Assembly (NCBI GenBank): GCA_018873225.1
Contig: JAEILZ010000008.1
Location: 2,232,001-2,296,000 of the forward strand
From: [Phialemoniopsis] sp. UDSM-2020
Lineage: Eukaryota > Ascomycota > Sordariomycetes > Thyridiales > Thyridiaceae
Direction: 5' to 3'
Length of the DNA: 64,000 bases
The notes under the pieces were generated by a model, which was given only the letters and a program-made list of their open reading frames with translations, had not been told where the DNA came from and searched no databases. Below are positions 33,365-43,031 of the stretch, in pieces (the first letter of the stretch is position 1; each line of letters begins with the position of its first letter). A program made the position numbers and the translations under genes.

Positions 33365-34249
33365 ATGAAAGCCTTCATCAAGAACCTCATCTCATCCCCC
33401 GAAACACCCGTCACCCCCAAAGTCCAGATCCTATCGGACATCCACCTCGAGGTCAGCAAGCAGTACACCACTTACACATTCCCCGTCACGGCCCCTTACC
33501 TTCTGCTCGCCGGCGACATCGGCTGCCTCGGCCCGGACTACGACGCCTACCTCGCCTTCCTGCAGGCCCAGGTGGGCCGGTACCAGCGGGTCTTCCTCGT
33601 GCTCGGCAACCACGAGTTCTACCGCCTGAGCCACGAGGCCGGCCTCGCGGCGGCCCGCCGCCTGGCCGCCGAGCCGTCGATCGCGGCGCGCTTCACGCTG
33701 CTGCACCGCGGGCGCTGGGACGACCCGCGCTCGCCGCTGACCATCCTCGGCTGCACGCTGTGGTCCGCCGTGCGCCCGGAGCAGGCCGACGCCGCGCGGC
33801 TCGCCATCAGCGACTTCAAGCACATCGAGGGGTGGACGGTGGACCGGCACAACGCGGCGCACAAGCTCGATGCGCAGTGGCTGCGGGAGCAGGTCGCGCT
33901 CATCGGCGTGTCGCAGGACGCCAACCCGCGGCGCGTGCTCGTCGCCACGCACCATGCTCCCTCCTTCGAGGGGACGTCGGCGCCGCAGAACAAGGACAGC
34001 CCGTGGTCGTCTGCGTTTGCGACCGACATGGTCTCGGCGCGGACGAGGCACCAGTGGAAAGGGGTGAGGGTCTGGGCCTTTGGGCACACGCACCACACGG
34101 TCGACACGATGCAGCACGGGATCAGGATCGTGGCGAACCAGCGAGGATATGTGTTCCCTGGGGAGAGGCCTCGTCGGATATCGACCGCCCAGAAATTATC
34201 GGCTAAACAGGCGGTTGAGTTCAATCCCGGGTTCGCGGTGAGCCTGTAA
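33365..34249 (+). CDS. Calcineurin-like metallophosphoesterase
   Basis: Single exon, 294 residues; the ATG at 33365 is used because the upstream extension starts only at GTG. The metallophosphatase motifs appear in order: SDIHLE (D-x-H, about residue 24), AGDIG (GD, about residue 49), GNHEFY (GNHE, about residue 79), THHAPS (H, about residue 200) and GHTHH (GH-x-H, about residue 245), which together bind two metal ions. The enzyme cleaves a phosphate ester; substrate unknown. No signal peptide, so probably cytosolic. The third positions are very GC-rich, which creates long shadow frames on both strands. Confidence 0.93.
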   Translation: MKAFIKNLISSPETPVTPKVQILSDIHLEVSKQYTTYTFPVTAPYLLLAGDIGCLGPDYDAYLAFLQAQVGRYQRVFLVLGNHEFYRLSHEAGLAAARRLAAEPSIAARFTLLHRGRWDDPRSPLTILGCTLWSAVRPEQADAARLAISDFKHIEGWTVDRHNAAHKLDAQWLREQVALIGVSQDANPRRVLVATHHAPSFEGTSAPQNKDSPWSSAFATDMVSARTRHQWKGVRVWAFGHTHHTVDTMQHGIRIVANQRGYVFPGERPRRISTAQKLSAKQAVEFNPGFAVSL

Positions 34250-35161
34250 GTCGGGAAGACGTAGACATGTAATCTTCCGGCGGACACTTCAAGGCCATTC
34301 ACGGCCTGGATTTCTCTTTCAGCGATTTGGACATGAAAGGTATTCGGAGGATATGAACATATAATGATAATTCTCTGTTGAACAAATCGCAGTGGCCGAT
34401 ACAGCTTGCAAGGCGACTCAATTCAACTTCTCTTCCGATGTGCGGTTGCCTTTTCTCGAGACGGAGTTCTTCGAGAAGACTCGAATCTCAAGGTCTTGTC
34501 TTGGACGATCTGTTTGATAGAGTGGAAACGCTCACTCAAAGGGCGCGCTTCGAGCCCGAGATCAATAATCAGTATTTTATTTCAGTAAATGACAAATAAT
34601 CGTGATATATCTCTACTTCATATCCTACGACTAGAATTAGGCAGTGGGATCATCATTTTCCATGATTTGAGTTTGTACTTGTGTGGTGTTTTGTCTGACT
34701 GAGTTTCGTCGTGTTAGTCCAAAATAGGCAATTTTCATCGACTCTTACAAAGCTTCTCGTCTCGAGGGCTTACATGTTGCACCACATCACGTAATTGAAG
34801 GGCAATTCCGTATTTCCTGAAGCTACTCTTTCGACAGATTGTGCTTTAAACTCATCTGAGGCTTTCATGTAGCTTCCATCGCACGCCGCTAGGGTGCGCC
34901 CTCTCGTCGAAGGATGAGTAATGGACATTGGCTATGCGGCAACGAGATAGCCTATGCACGCATCTGCAGACATCGCGGGCGGTGACGTTGGTCAAGCTGG
35001 CATCATACTCGTGTATGGATACTCCATTGGACTATATAAGAAGCGTAGGGGGGGTCTTGACGAGTTGTGTTGTTCATCTTCACAGGTCCTCAAGACAGAG
35101 CATCAAACCCGCAACCTCTTCCAAATACAAGCGCCAGCCCAATTCTTGATCGTTTCCTTCA
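34250..35161. other. intergenic with MITE half-site and hydrolase promoter
   Basis: AT-rich. TTAGGCAGTGGGAT (34637-34650) equals the end of the 32.8-kb foldback element but has no partner arm. A TATA box lies at 35033-35040. No gene seen. Confidence 0.5.
35033..35040 (+). promoter_or_regulatory. TATATAAG box for the alpha/beta hydrolase gene
   Basis: Perfect TATA motif about 120 bp before the ATG at 35162. Confidence 0.5.
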
Positions 35162-36085
35162 ATGACATCTTTCCTCGCTCCCGTCTGGAACAACATGTCT
35201 ACTCAAGTCTCTCGTATCGAGGCCGACGGCGTCAACGTCTTCTACCGCCACGCCGGCCCCACAAGCCCCTCGGCCCCGACCGTTCTCCTGCTCCACGGCT
35301 TCCCATCCTCGTCGCACATGTTTCGCAACCTGATCCCCCTCCTCGCCATCTTGGGCTACCGTGTCATCGCGCCCGACTTCCCGGGATATGGCTTCACCGA
35401 GGTCCCCGCCGAGCGCAACTACACCTACACCTTCGCCTCCCTGGCCGATACCCTCGGCGCCTTCGTCTCCGCCCTGAAACTGCGCCGCTACGCCATCTAC
35501 ATCTTCGACTACGGCAGCCCCGTCGGCCTGCGCCTGGCCGCCACCACAAGCCAGGGCAGAGAATCCGTCGCGGCCATCGTTTCACAAAACGGCAACGCCT
35601 ATGACGAAGGCCTCGCGGCGCCCTTCTGGGACCCGATCAAGAAGTACTGGGCCTCCGGCAGCACCGAGGACCGCGACGCCCTGCGCCCAGCTCTAGAACT
35701 ACCGACCACGCGCAGCCAGTACGAAGTCGGCTTCCCAGACCCGGAAGCGGTGCCGCCCGAGTCGTACTGGCTGGACCAGGCGCTCATGGACCTGCGCCCG
35801 GGCAACAAGGACGTGCAGCTCGACCTGTTCTACGACTACCGCACCAACGTGCCCCTGTACCCCAAGTTTCAAGAGTACTTTCGCGAGTCCGGAGTCCCCG
35901 TACTGGCAGTCTGGGGCAAGAACGACTTCATTTTCCCGCCGCCGGGAGCCGAGGCGTTTGCGCGGGACGTCAAGGACCTCGAGCTCAAGTGGTTGGACGC
36001 CGGGCACTTCGCGCTTGAGACCAATGAGCACAAGGTGGCTGAGTTTATGCACAACTTCTTCCAAAAGTACAATGTTTTCAAATAG
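35162..36085 (+). CDS. Alpha/beta hydrolase with Asp nucleophile (epoxide hydrolase / dehalogenase-like)
   Basis: Single exon, 307 residues; an internal ATG at residue 12 (MSTQVSRIEADG) could also be used. Fold landmarks: the oxyanion loop LLLHGFPSSSHMFR, then APDFPGYGFTEVP, the nucleophile elbow IFDYGSPVGLR (Asp in place of the usual Ser, as in epoxide hydrolases and haloalkane dehalogenases), the acid region VWGKNDFIFPP and the catalytic His in LDAGHFALE. The Asp nucleophile points to ring-opening of epoxides or C-halogen cleavage through a covalent ester, rather than simple esterase activity. No signal peptide; probably cytosolic. Substrate unknown. Confidence 0.9.
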   Translation: MTSFLAPVWNNMSTQVSRIEADGVNVFYRHAGPTSPSAPTVLLLHGFPSSSHMFRNLIPLLAILGYRVIAPDFPGYGFTEVPAERNYTYTFASLADTLGAFVSALKLRRYAIYIFDYGSPVGLRLAATTSQGRESVAAIVSQNGNAYDEGLAAPFWDPIKKYWASGSTEDRDALRPALELPTTRSQYEVGFPDPEAVPPESYWLDQALMDLRPGNKDVQLDLFYDYRTNVPLYPKFQEYFRESGVPVLAVWGKNDFIFPPPGAEAFARDVKDLELKWLDAGHFALETNEHKVAEFMHNFFQKYNVFK

Positions 36086-36778
36086 AGTTAGCTCATGCAA
36101 AAGGGAGAAGGGAAAGAATGGAGAAGAGTGATAACTGGAGGCAAGGATTGAGAAAAAGGGTGTATACTTCCTCAGATATGTATCAACGCTGAATATTAGC
36201 TGCAATAGATGCCATGAAAATCTCCTACTCCATAACCACGATGCAGTCCAGTTGTTTCTGCATCCTTTTTTTCTTCTCCCCCCCCCCCCTTTTTTTTCCC
36301 TTTTTTTCTTTGTCTTTTTCTTCCTTCTTTTCTCTTCTTTCTTTTCTTCTTCTTTTTCTCTCTTTTCTCTTTTTTGTTTTCTCCTTTTTTTCTCTTTTCT
36401 AAGAAAGAAAGAAAGAAAGAAAGAAAGAAACAGAAGAAAAAGAGAAAAAAAAGAAATAAAGCAGGAACGAGCGAACGAACGAACAAGCGAATGAACGAAC
36501 TAACTAACGAAGAGTTACATCTTGTTGAGTCTACAATAGAGAATGTTCAACTACAGTTGACTGCGACCTCAAAGACAACCTCGAGGAAGGGTTGAACAAC
36601 TAACTCAGATGCTTAGTTAAAGTGTCTAATAAATAGTTCCCTTCAAATGTTAGCATTTTCAGAACCCATGGAATTATCATGGGATGAACGTTGCTAGACC
36701 CATGGGGTTATTGCGATCAACCGACACACTGTCCACGAAATACGCCGTGCCATTGACTAATATAAATCTCGAATAAGT
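36086..36778. other. intergenic repeat region between convergent genes
   Basis: Contains a pyrimidine-then-purine tract (36262-36450), a GAAC-type microsatellite (36466-36510), a repeat copy with an SSB-derived fragment (36522-36587) and two CCCATGG-type motifs (36665-36716). No gene. Confidence 0.7.
36522..36587 (-). repeat. Dispersed repeat, copy B, with SSB exon fragment
   Basis: About 66 bp that matches 41944-42008 in reverse orientation. Bases 36556-36587 match SSB exon 5 (43471-43502) at 30 of 32 positions. The rest of the block (36522-36555) is shared with copy A but not with SSB. Confidence 0.75.
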
Positions 36779-39142
36779 CTACTCATCATCCTCCTCCTCG
36801 TCCATATCCTCATCCTCGCTGTCAACCTCTAAAACGCCCTCCTCTTCGTCCTCAAAGTCCTCATCATCCTCCTCGAGCTGATCAGCCTGCTCGGCCTCCT
36901 TTTCTTCCTTTCGTTTCCTCTCATCCTCCTTCCTTGCCTCCTGCATCATCTTGAGCTTCTCGGCCCGCAGTTTCCTCTGCGAGACGACAAAGGCACCGAC
37001 CGGGGTCTTCTCCCACTCAAAGTCCTTGAGGAAAGCGTCGACCTGCGCACGGTCCTTGGGCGCAAAGTCGACCCGGGCACGCTTTTCCTCGATGAACCGA
37101 CTGTTGGCCTCCAGTTTCTGGATGAGCAGCGTCAGGCTCGCGTTCAGCTTGCCGTTCTTGTTGCCGGTGCCCTTCTTCTTGGCGTCCTTGAGCCAGCGCT
37201 TGAGCATAATAATGACAGCGAGCGAGAACTCGGGGAAGGCGATGTTGGTAGACCACAGGACAAAGTACTCGGAGAGCAGCTCGACGACTTGGTCGCCGAC
37301 ACCATCTTGGTAGATTCGCGTCCTGAGGTAAGACTTGGGCGCCCTGTAGGCTACACTGAAGTCAAGCGGCTTGAGAGAAGCTGCCTTAGGAGGCTTCTTC
37401 ATCTCCGCCGAGTTGAGAACCTCAATAAGTGCCGAGGCCAACGGGATATAAGTGCCAGTGGCACGAGACACTCTGAGAAGTGAGCGAATGAGGTGAAACC
37501 TGAGGGGGAAGTAGGTGGCGGTGGGAATCAGGCGCATGGCGCCAAGAGTAACCTGCACCAAGGGGTAGATCAAAAGCTTCAACTGGCTCTCCTTGCCGGC
37601 TTCGGCTTCCTTCAGAGGGCTGCAGTGCTCAGCCAGGACGCATGACCAAAAGTCCAACGAGTGCACGTATTGCCAGTTGTACACCGCCCTGAAAGAGTCA
37701 TTCTGGTTGTGTGCGATGCTGTTACGAAGATGGATGGCGAGCTGTCGGATGAAAGAAAAGGCAGTGGTGTAGCCGAGTCCTTGGTCAATTCCCCATAGCT
37801 CAGCAGCCGAGTTCTTCATCAGGTTGACTCCCTGTATGGTGTTGACATTCGTAGCGCGGCAGCCCTCAATGAGGCCTTGGTAGATAGCTTTCAGTAGGGC
37901 CTCCCTCACGCCCTTGTCGCTGATGACCATCAGTCTGCGCAATACGAGGAAGGCAGTGATCCTCAATGACTCGCTGCTCGCGGGCTGCGCCCAGAACCCC
38001 ACGATAGTCTTGATGACGTGCTTCAACAGCTTGCGGAAGGAGAGAAGATAGGGGAGCAGGGGTTGGATGGCATTGATGGCAAGTTTGAGATCGCCGTCAT
38101 CCGTCAGAGTTCCGAGAAGTCGGAGAATAGAAGTTGTGTACGTCCTCAACATGATAGAGAGAGTCTTGAACTTCTTGCCGGTCGTGGCAACGTAAGTCTT
38201 GTGAGCCGCTGACTCCTTGACCGGGACATGATGCTCAAAGATCTCCGGTATCCGCTTCAGGGCAAGTAGCACGATGGCATCACGGACGTCCGGGCTCAAG
38301 ATGGTATACTTCTGCTTCTTGTCGTCATCGTCATCATCTGCGCCCTGGTCACCCGGGCGCTTGGAGTAGGCAGCACTTCGGAACGCCAGAACAACTTCTC
38401 TAGCAGCTCGCAGGGAGTGGGTCTCCGCCATGGACTGCTTCCACCTAGTGATCATGGCAAGAGTGAGCTCGTTATCCTCTGCCACCTCCTCGACCTTCTT
38501 CTCCTTCTTGCGCTTCTTCTTGGGCTGTTCCTCTTCGCCTTCGCTGTTGCTGAGCTCGTCAATCTCGGCGAGATCCGCATTTTCGTCAAACTCGAGAGCT
38601 TCCGGGTCATTCTCCTTGAGGTACTTGTAGAACTCGGGGTCGTTTTCTGCTAGCGCGTCCATCGCGCTCTTGGTCATGCCAACACCGTCCTCGTCCTCCC
38701 CAGCAGCGTCCTCCGCCTCGCTGTCGCTTGCCACAGGTGCCTCGTCTGCAGAGAAGTCGTCGTCGCTGCCAGAGTCGGACCCTGCCTCCTCGTGCTGAGG
38801 TTTGGCCTGGTCCCGCTTGCGCTTGCCGAGCTTGCCATCGCCCTTCTTCGCAGCAGGCTTGTCCTTCTCGATGATCTCGAAGCCGCCCTTGAAGAAGTCG
38901 TCGACGCTCATCTCTGCAACATTGGCACCGGCCTTCCTGCCATTGACCTTGGGCGTAGTATCCTCGCCATCCTTCTTTCCTTTGAAGAATTCGTTGTCGC
39001 TGGATCGTTTGGCTTGCTTCTTGGCCTTGATCTGAGCTCGCTGCTTGATCTTGGCACCGTCCTTCCTCCGCTCGAGAGTACCTTTGAGATGCTTCTTCTC
39101 AAACTTCTTGGTCGCCTTCAGGTTTTTCTTCGAGGTGGCCAT
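36779..39142 (-). CDS. NOC2: Nucleolar complex protein 2 (60S ribosome assembly)
   Basis: Noc2 forms Noc1-Noc2 and Noc2-Noc3 complexes that escort pre-60S particles through the nucleolus and nucleoplasm. Single exon, 787 residues from the ATG at 39142 (the frame runs 8 codons further, only to TTG). The N-terminal 230 residues are Lys-rich and then acidic (KKNLKATKKFEKKHLKGTLE; several Asp/Glu/Ser runs), typical nucleolar sequence. The conserved Noc2 core follows from about 230 to 690 and includes YKYLKENDPEALEFDE upstream, then NSAAELWGIDQGLGYTTAFS, RQLAIHLRNS, YNWQYVHSLDFW and TATYFPLRFHLIRSLL, all Noc2-type. The C-terminus is an acidic tail of about 50 residues. It shares a 317-bp divergent promoter with VPS28. 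Confidence 0.95.
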   Translation of the reverse strand: MATSKKNLKATKKFEKKHLKGTLERRKDGAKIKQRAQIKAKKQAKRSSDNEFFKGKKDGEDTTPKVNGRKAGANVAEMSVDDFFKGGFEIIEKDKPAAKKGDGKLGKRKRDQAKPQHEEAGSDSGSDDDFSADEAPVASDSEAEDAAGEDEDGVGMTKSAMDALAENDPEFYKYLKENDPEALEFDENADLAEIDELSNSEGEEEQPKKKRKKEKKVEEVAEDNELTLAMITRWKQSMAETHSLRAAREVVLAFRSAAYSKRPGDQGADDDDDDKKQKYTILSPDVRDAIVLLALKRIPEIFEHHVPVKESAAHKTYVATTGKKFKTLSIMLRTYTTSILRLLGTLTDDGDLKLAINAIQPLLPYLLSFRKLLKHVIKTIVGFWAQPASSESLRITAFLVLRRLMVISDKGVREALLKAIYQGLIEGCRATNVNTIQGVNLMKNSAAELWGIDQGLGYTTAFSFIRQLAIHLRNSIAHNQNDSFRAVYNWQYVHSLDFWSCVLAEHCSPLKEAEAGKESQLKLLIYPLVQVTLGAMRLIPTATYFPLRFHLIRSLLRVSRATGTYIPLASALIEVLNSAEMKKPPKAASLKPLDFSVAYRAPKSYLRTRIYQDGVGDQVVELLSEYFVLWSTNIAFPEFSLAVIIMLKRWLKDAKKKGTGNKNGKLNASLTLLIQKLEANSRFIEEKRARVDFAPKDRAQVDAFLKDFEWEKTPVGAFVVSQRKLRAEKLKMMQEARKEDERKRKEEKEAEQADQLEEDDEDFEDEEEGVLEVDSEDEDMDEEEDDE

Positions 39143-39459
39143 GGTGGGCAATAATTGGGTGGCCAAACCAGCTTTTAGGTGTCGCTCGAAGATTGAGATC
39201 GCAAAAAAAGTCCCCAGCTACTGCTAAATCCTGGACTTTTTTCCTGGGAAAATTTCTTAGTCTTATCGGAAGGCTTATCAGTTGCACTTTTTGGGCGGTG
39301 AGTGCTGTTCTGCCAAGATGGTGTGGTCCCTGAGCCGCCCTATGCCAGGCCATTTGGTGGGGTAAGGTTCCGCTATCACCACCATCATCGTCACTGTAGG
39401 CTTCACTGGCGCGACAACTGGCTCTTGATCATTATGCAACCGAAAGCCTGCCTTCCAAG
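39143..39459. promoter_or_regulatory. Short divergent promoter NOC2 / VPS28
   Basis: 317 bp separate the two start codons, so both core promoters must lie here. I see no strong TATA box. Confidence 0.5.
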
Positions 39460-40285
39460 ATGATACCAAGGCAGGCCTATGCGCCAACTCCACACAGCTA
39501 TGTACCAAATACGACACTATCGGCGACAATAAACCTCGATGAGGTGAGCATAATACCCTGTCAGGTCTAGGAGGCGTTGTCGCTAATGAGGTTCACACGA
39601 ACAGGAAGTGAAGGTAGCCGAAACCCGCGCAGAGCGCGACCTACAAGACTCGCTCGCAGAGATCTTCAGTATCATTGTGACCATTGACGAGCTCGAAAAG
39701 GCATTCCTCAAAGATGCAATACCCGAGGCCGATTACACCGAGATCTGCGAGCGATCGCTGAAACAGTACAAGTCGCTCCTCGCCGACGAGACTGTCGCGA
39801 AAGCATTCGGCGACCTGGAAGAGTTCAAGGGCGAATGGGATGTATGTACATGACTGATATCAGAAGTTTGGGACAAGTACTGACGCTTGACATAGCTAGA
39901 GGTGCCCCGCGCAACTGAGCGCATCCGTGTCGGCATGCCGTCCACGGCCGTGACGGCCTCCGCAGGTGCGGCGCCGACACCCACGGCAGGCGGTGGGACG
40001 AGCGGGACTTTGATCCTGGAAGCGACCCAGGACTTTATCACGTTCTTAGACGCTCTGAGACTAGGTCTACTCGCCAAGGACCAGCTCCATCCGCTGCTGA
40101 CGGATGTCATCCAGTCGGTCAACAAGGTCACCGATCGGGACTTCGAAAGCAGGGGCAAGATCGTGCAGTGGCTCATCACTCTCAACCAGATGAAGGCGAC
40201 AGAAGAGCTGAGTGAGGCGCAAGCCAGGGAGCTCGAGCTGGACATCAACTCGGCGTATCAGGGTTTTAAGGCGACCCTTTCTTGA
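39460..40285 (+). CDS. VPS28: ESCRT-I subunit Vps28
   Basis: ESCRT-I component that links to ESCRT-II and helps sort ubiquitinated cargo into multivesicular bodies. Three exons: 39460-39543, 39605-39841, 39896-40285; 236 residues, normal length. Exon 1 gives MIPRQAYAPTPHSYVPNTTL and ends at NLDE, joining to EVKVAETRAERDLQDSLAEI, the conserved core start. The N-terminal domain (to about residue 110) binds Vps23; SIIVTIDELEKAFLKD and YKSLLADETV are typical. After an Ala/Thr/Gly linker, the C-terminal four-helix domain (ATQDFITFLDALRLGLLAKD to the end) binds ESCRT-II. It converges on MDM12 with 103 bp between the stops. Confidence 0.96.
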
Positions 40286-40388
40286 TTAATAGCATAGCAT
40301 AGCATAATGGGATATTCAATGTTTGCTTTCATTGGCTGAGTAGTTGGTTGATTACATGATTTCCAGAGGAAGCTGGGGGCCGGGAGCA

Positions 40389-41738
40389 TTATACTAGGAA
40401 TGTCCAGAAGCTGGGGTAGACGAACTCCTCCTCGAAGATCCTCCTAACCTGTTCCAGTACAAATCTCTCGACCTTTCCCACGTTCTTGAGACTCTGCTTG
40501 CCCCCTTCCCGTTGCCCGATCTCGCTCTCCACCTGGATCTCCTGTAGCAGACCACCTAGTTTTCCATGCTCCCCGGAGCTATGCCCATCTGAATCTGCAT
40601 CATAGTTGTCTGCTCCAACAGCGGCAACAGCATCTTCCGGGCTGAGGAAGCAGAAATGTACCCTCTTCCGTATATACGCCAAGACCCCAACACCGTCGAA
40701 GGTCAGACCAGTAATGCTCAGACGAAGCGGTATGCCGACAAAGCTCGGCATAGGGTAGTCGAGGAGAATTTCCGCCGTCAACAGCAGTTTGACATCCCCT
40801 CCATACCGTATCCTGAAGACGGCCTGCATGTCCTCCACCTTCGGTTCACGGAACCGCTTTCGCTGCTGACCTTCTTGGCCGTCCGCCGCATTTCCATCCT
40901 CTTCGTCGTCCTCTATAGCGGACTCTATGTCGCGGGTCGGCGGTCTTGACGTGTTGGCCGATGTAGGCGCCAGAGTCGAAACGCTGTGCTTCTCCCTGAG
41001 CGACGGGAACGCACCAGTCGGCACCGCGTTGGGCGGTATCGTCGGTGTCAGACCCTGGGGGCTAAAGTCCCCGATCGAGATGGAGCTCGTGGACGGGTTG
41101 CGGCTATGGCTCGGCGGGTGCTGGTGCGCCTGCCCGCTCAGCGGCGACCCGCCGTGGCCGCCCGACTCGAGCCAGCTGTTGCCCAGGTGCGCACCTGCCA
41201 CGGCAGCCAGCGGCGTCTGCGTCCCCGACAGGCCAGACGTGAGGTGAGAATGGAAGTAGTTGAGATTCGACGTGCCGCCGGGGATTCCCGGCGTCGACAC
41301 CCCGAGGTAAGGGCTGCCCAGGTCATATGCTGGCATGCCACTCCTCAGGTCCCCGGTCCTGATGTGCGGCGGTAGGTGGCGCGCATCATGCGCCAGCCCT
41401 GCGGCCGCAGCCTCGGCCCTCCTCCTCCGGTCCGCCGCCGCCCTCACCTCGTCGGGCACGGCGTCCTCATCCTCGTAACCGCTGCCGTCACTGCCATCCT
41501 CGTCGTCGCCGGCGTCCGAGTTCTCCTCGTAAAAGTCGGGGAGCGGGTCTGTAATGTCCTTTAGCTCGAGCTCCGGCGGGATGGAGCCGAACTGGAAGTC
41601 GTGCACGGTGACAGATTTAATGAAGCGCGGCAGGGGCACCGACTGGAACTTTGTGTGGATGAAGTCACGGATGCTGTGGGCCAGCGCCTCGCCGTCCGGA
41701 CCGGTGGTCAGCGTTTCCCAATTGAGGTCGATAGACAT
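40389..41738 (-). CDS. MDM12: ERMES subunit Mdm12 (SMP lipid-transfer domain)
   Basis: Soluble subunit of the ER-mitochondria encounter structure; it binds phospholipids and works with Mmm1 and Mdm34 in lipid transfer and mitochondrial shape. Single exon, 449 residues. The N-terminus [20 protein letters not shown], with [20 protein letters not shown] and [20 protein letters not shown], is diagnostic of Mdm12. A long insert of low complexity (about residues 70-300; acidic, then Gly/Ser/Pro/His-rich) splits the SMP domain, as in other filamentous fungi. The second half resumes with [20 protein letters not shown] and ends with [19 protein letters not shown]. Confidence 0.96.
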   Translation of the reverse strand: MSIDLNWETLTTGPDGEALAHSIRDFIHTKFQSVPLPRFIKSVTVHDFQFGSIPPELELKDITDPLPDFYEENSDAGDDEDGSDGSGYEDEDAVPDEVRAAADRRRRAEAAAAGLAHDARHLPPHIRTGDLRSGMPAYDLGSPYLGVSTPGIPGGTSNLNYFHSHLTSGLSGTQTPLAAVAGAHLGNSWLESGGHGGSPLSGQAHQHPPSHSRNPSTSSISIGDFSPQGLTPTIPPNAVPTGAFPSLREKHSVSTLAPTSANTSRPPTRDIESAIEDDEEDGNAADGQEGQQRKRFREPKVEDMQAVFRIRYGGDVKLLLTAEILLDYPMPSFVGIPLRLSITGLTFDGVGVLAYIRKRVHFCFLSPEDAVAAVGADNYDADSDGHSSGEHGKLGGLLQEIQVESEIGQREGGKQSLKNVGKVERFVLEQVRRIFEEEFVYPSFWTFLV

Positions 41739-41943
41739 ATGGCCTGTCTCTCCCCCAGAAGGTTGTGTTAGATGCGAGATGATTTGCTGTTCAGGTGTTC
41801 CTCCACGCCGCCATAAAAATCTTGGATGTTGGTTCAGGTGAGTGGTTCAATGTGGTCAGCTCCACCATTCACTTCACTTCATTTTACATATGGCTTTCTA
41901 ACCTTTTAGCAACCACACTTGTCTCAACCTTCCAACTTGACTA

Positions 41944-42008
41944 GTCCTCGAGGTTGTCTTCGAGGTCGACGTCAACTATAGTTGAATATTCTATTGTACA
42001 CTCAACAA
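41944..42008 (+). repeat. Dispersed repeat, copy A, with SSB exon fragment
   Basis: Bases 41944-41976 are the reverse complement of SSB exon 5 bases 43471-43503 with 32 of 33 matching. The following 32 bp are shared with copy B (36522-36555, reverse strand) but not with SSB. Confidence 0.75.
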
Positions 42009-42198
42009 AGATATAAATTTTCATTCGTTCTTTCTTTTTTTCCTTCTTTCCTCCTTCCTAACAATTTTTCTTTCTTTTTCACCCTTTGGCTTTTTTACTT
42101 TTTTACTTTTTGACTTCTTTCTATATTTATCCCCCCCCTCTCTCCCCCATGTTCGTCTCTTGCTTTCTGTGCCTGTTTCTCTCTATGTTCTTCTTGTC

Positions 42199-42278
42199 TA
42201 GGCAGTGGGATAATCCCTGGCACCATCGACAAACCGACATTTCCTTAGCCTTTAGACTTTGAGCAGTGGGATAACCTT
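42199..42278. repeat. Two MITE-type termini
   Basis: TAGGCAGTGGGATAATCC at 42199-42216 equals the terminus of the 32.8-kb foldback element; GCAGTGGGATAACC follows at about 42263. They are in the same orientation, so they are not a hairpin. Confidence 0.6.
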
Positions 42279-42368
42279 CAAGCCATACTGAACAATATGA
42301 AAGTATTATCAACCACATCGTGCTCACGAATCTCCCATGAATCAGCGCGACCCCGGCCCTCGCGATAA

Positions 42369-42480
42369 TCCTATGGGGTTGACACCAACAAAATCATGGG
42401 TTTATAGAGGTCTGGCTGTCGTTACACCCATGGGGTTATCGCGAGGTTTGGGTAGTGTTAACCCCATGGGGTTATTGCGA
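42369..42480. repeat. CCCATGGGGTTATYGCGA repeats
   Basis: CCCATGGGGTTATCGCGA at 42427-42444 and CCCATGGGGTTATTGCGA at 42463-42480, with a weaker copy CTATGGGGTTGA at 42371. The second is identical over 18 bp to 36699-36716. CCCATGGG is itself palindromic. Confidence 0.65.
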
Positions 42481-43031
42481 GGAGGCTCTCCGGGATATCG
42501 TCCTAAAGCCCATAACATCCCCAAAGAACACCCCAAAGATTATTACCACGATGATTACAGACCCTGGCGTGCTAGGTTACTAAAATCACAAGAGATCACA
42601 AATGTCGATGAAGACGGTAGTGTTTGAAAATTGGCATATTTCCTTTTCGTGAGCCCAGTGAACCGTGTGGGCCTATCCTCCCTAGTCTACATGCGTTGCG
42701 CCGTAAGAGGGTTCGTGGTCGGAATAAAGGTGGTGGCAGGAATGCGTGAGTAAGAAAAAGGTTTGTTCGCAACGACCAAATGCAGTATCAGTCTCTAAAA
42801 ACTTTTTCCCTGCCCATTGTGAAACAAAGACAACAAATGCAGAGGAAAAAGCACCCCTAAACCCAGGAATTCATCAAATGCCTTGCTCGTATTACCCTCA
42901 GAGCCTAGCATTCTCATGACGCTGATATTCCGAGGGCACTCCTAAAGTGGGTGCCCGGAATCTCCATACATCCTACCAAGGCTAACCTCGGCCTTTCACC
43001 CAGGAGCAGGGGTAGCGCATAGCCATGCCGT

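Larger units (their letters stand above)
41739..43031. other. 1.3-kb repeat-rich region between MDM12 and SSB
   Basis: Holds the MDM12 promoter and the SSB terminator. Contents: repeat copy A (41944-42008), a T/C-rich tract (42020-42180), two MITE termini (42199 and 42263 regions), three CCATGGGG/CTATGGGG-type motifs (42369-42480) and a 96-codon ORF made partly of these motifs (42337-42627). No gene with family resemblance. Confidence 0.7.

Noticed and set aside
33431..34302. Two long minus-strand frames over the metallophosphoesterase
   Set aside because: Arg/Val/Gly-rich shadows; the plus strand has all five metallophosphatase motifs in order.
42020..42180. T/C-rich tract as a CRISPR or structured RNA
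   Set aside because: Simple low-complexity sequence without regular repeat-spacer structure.
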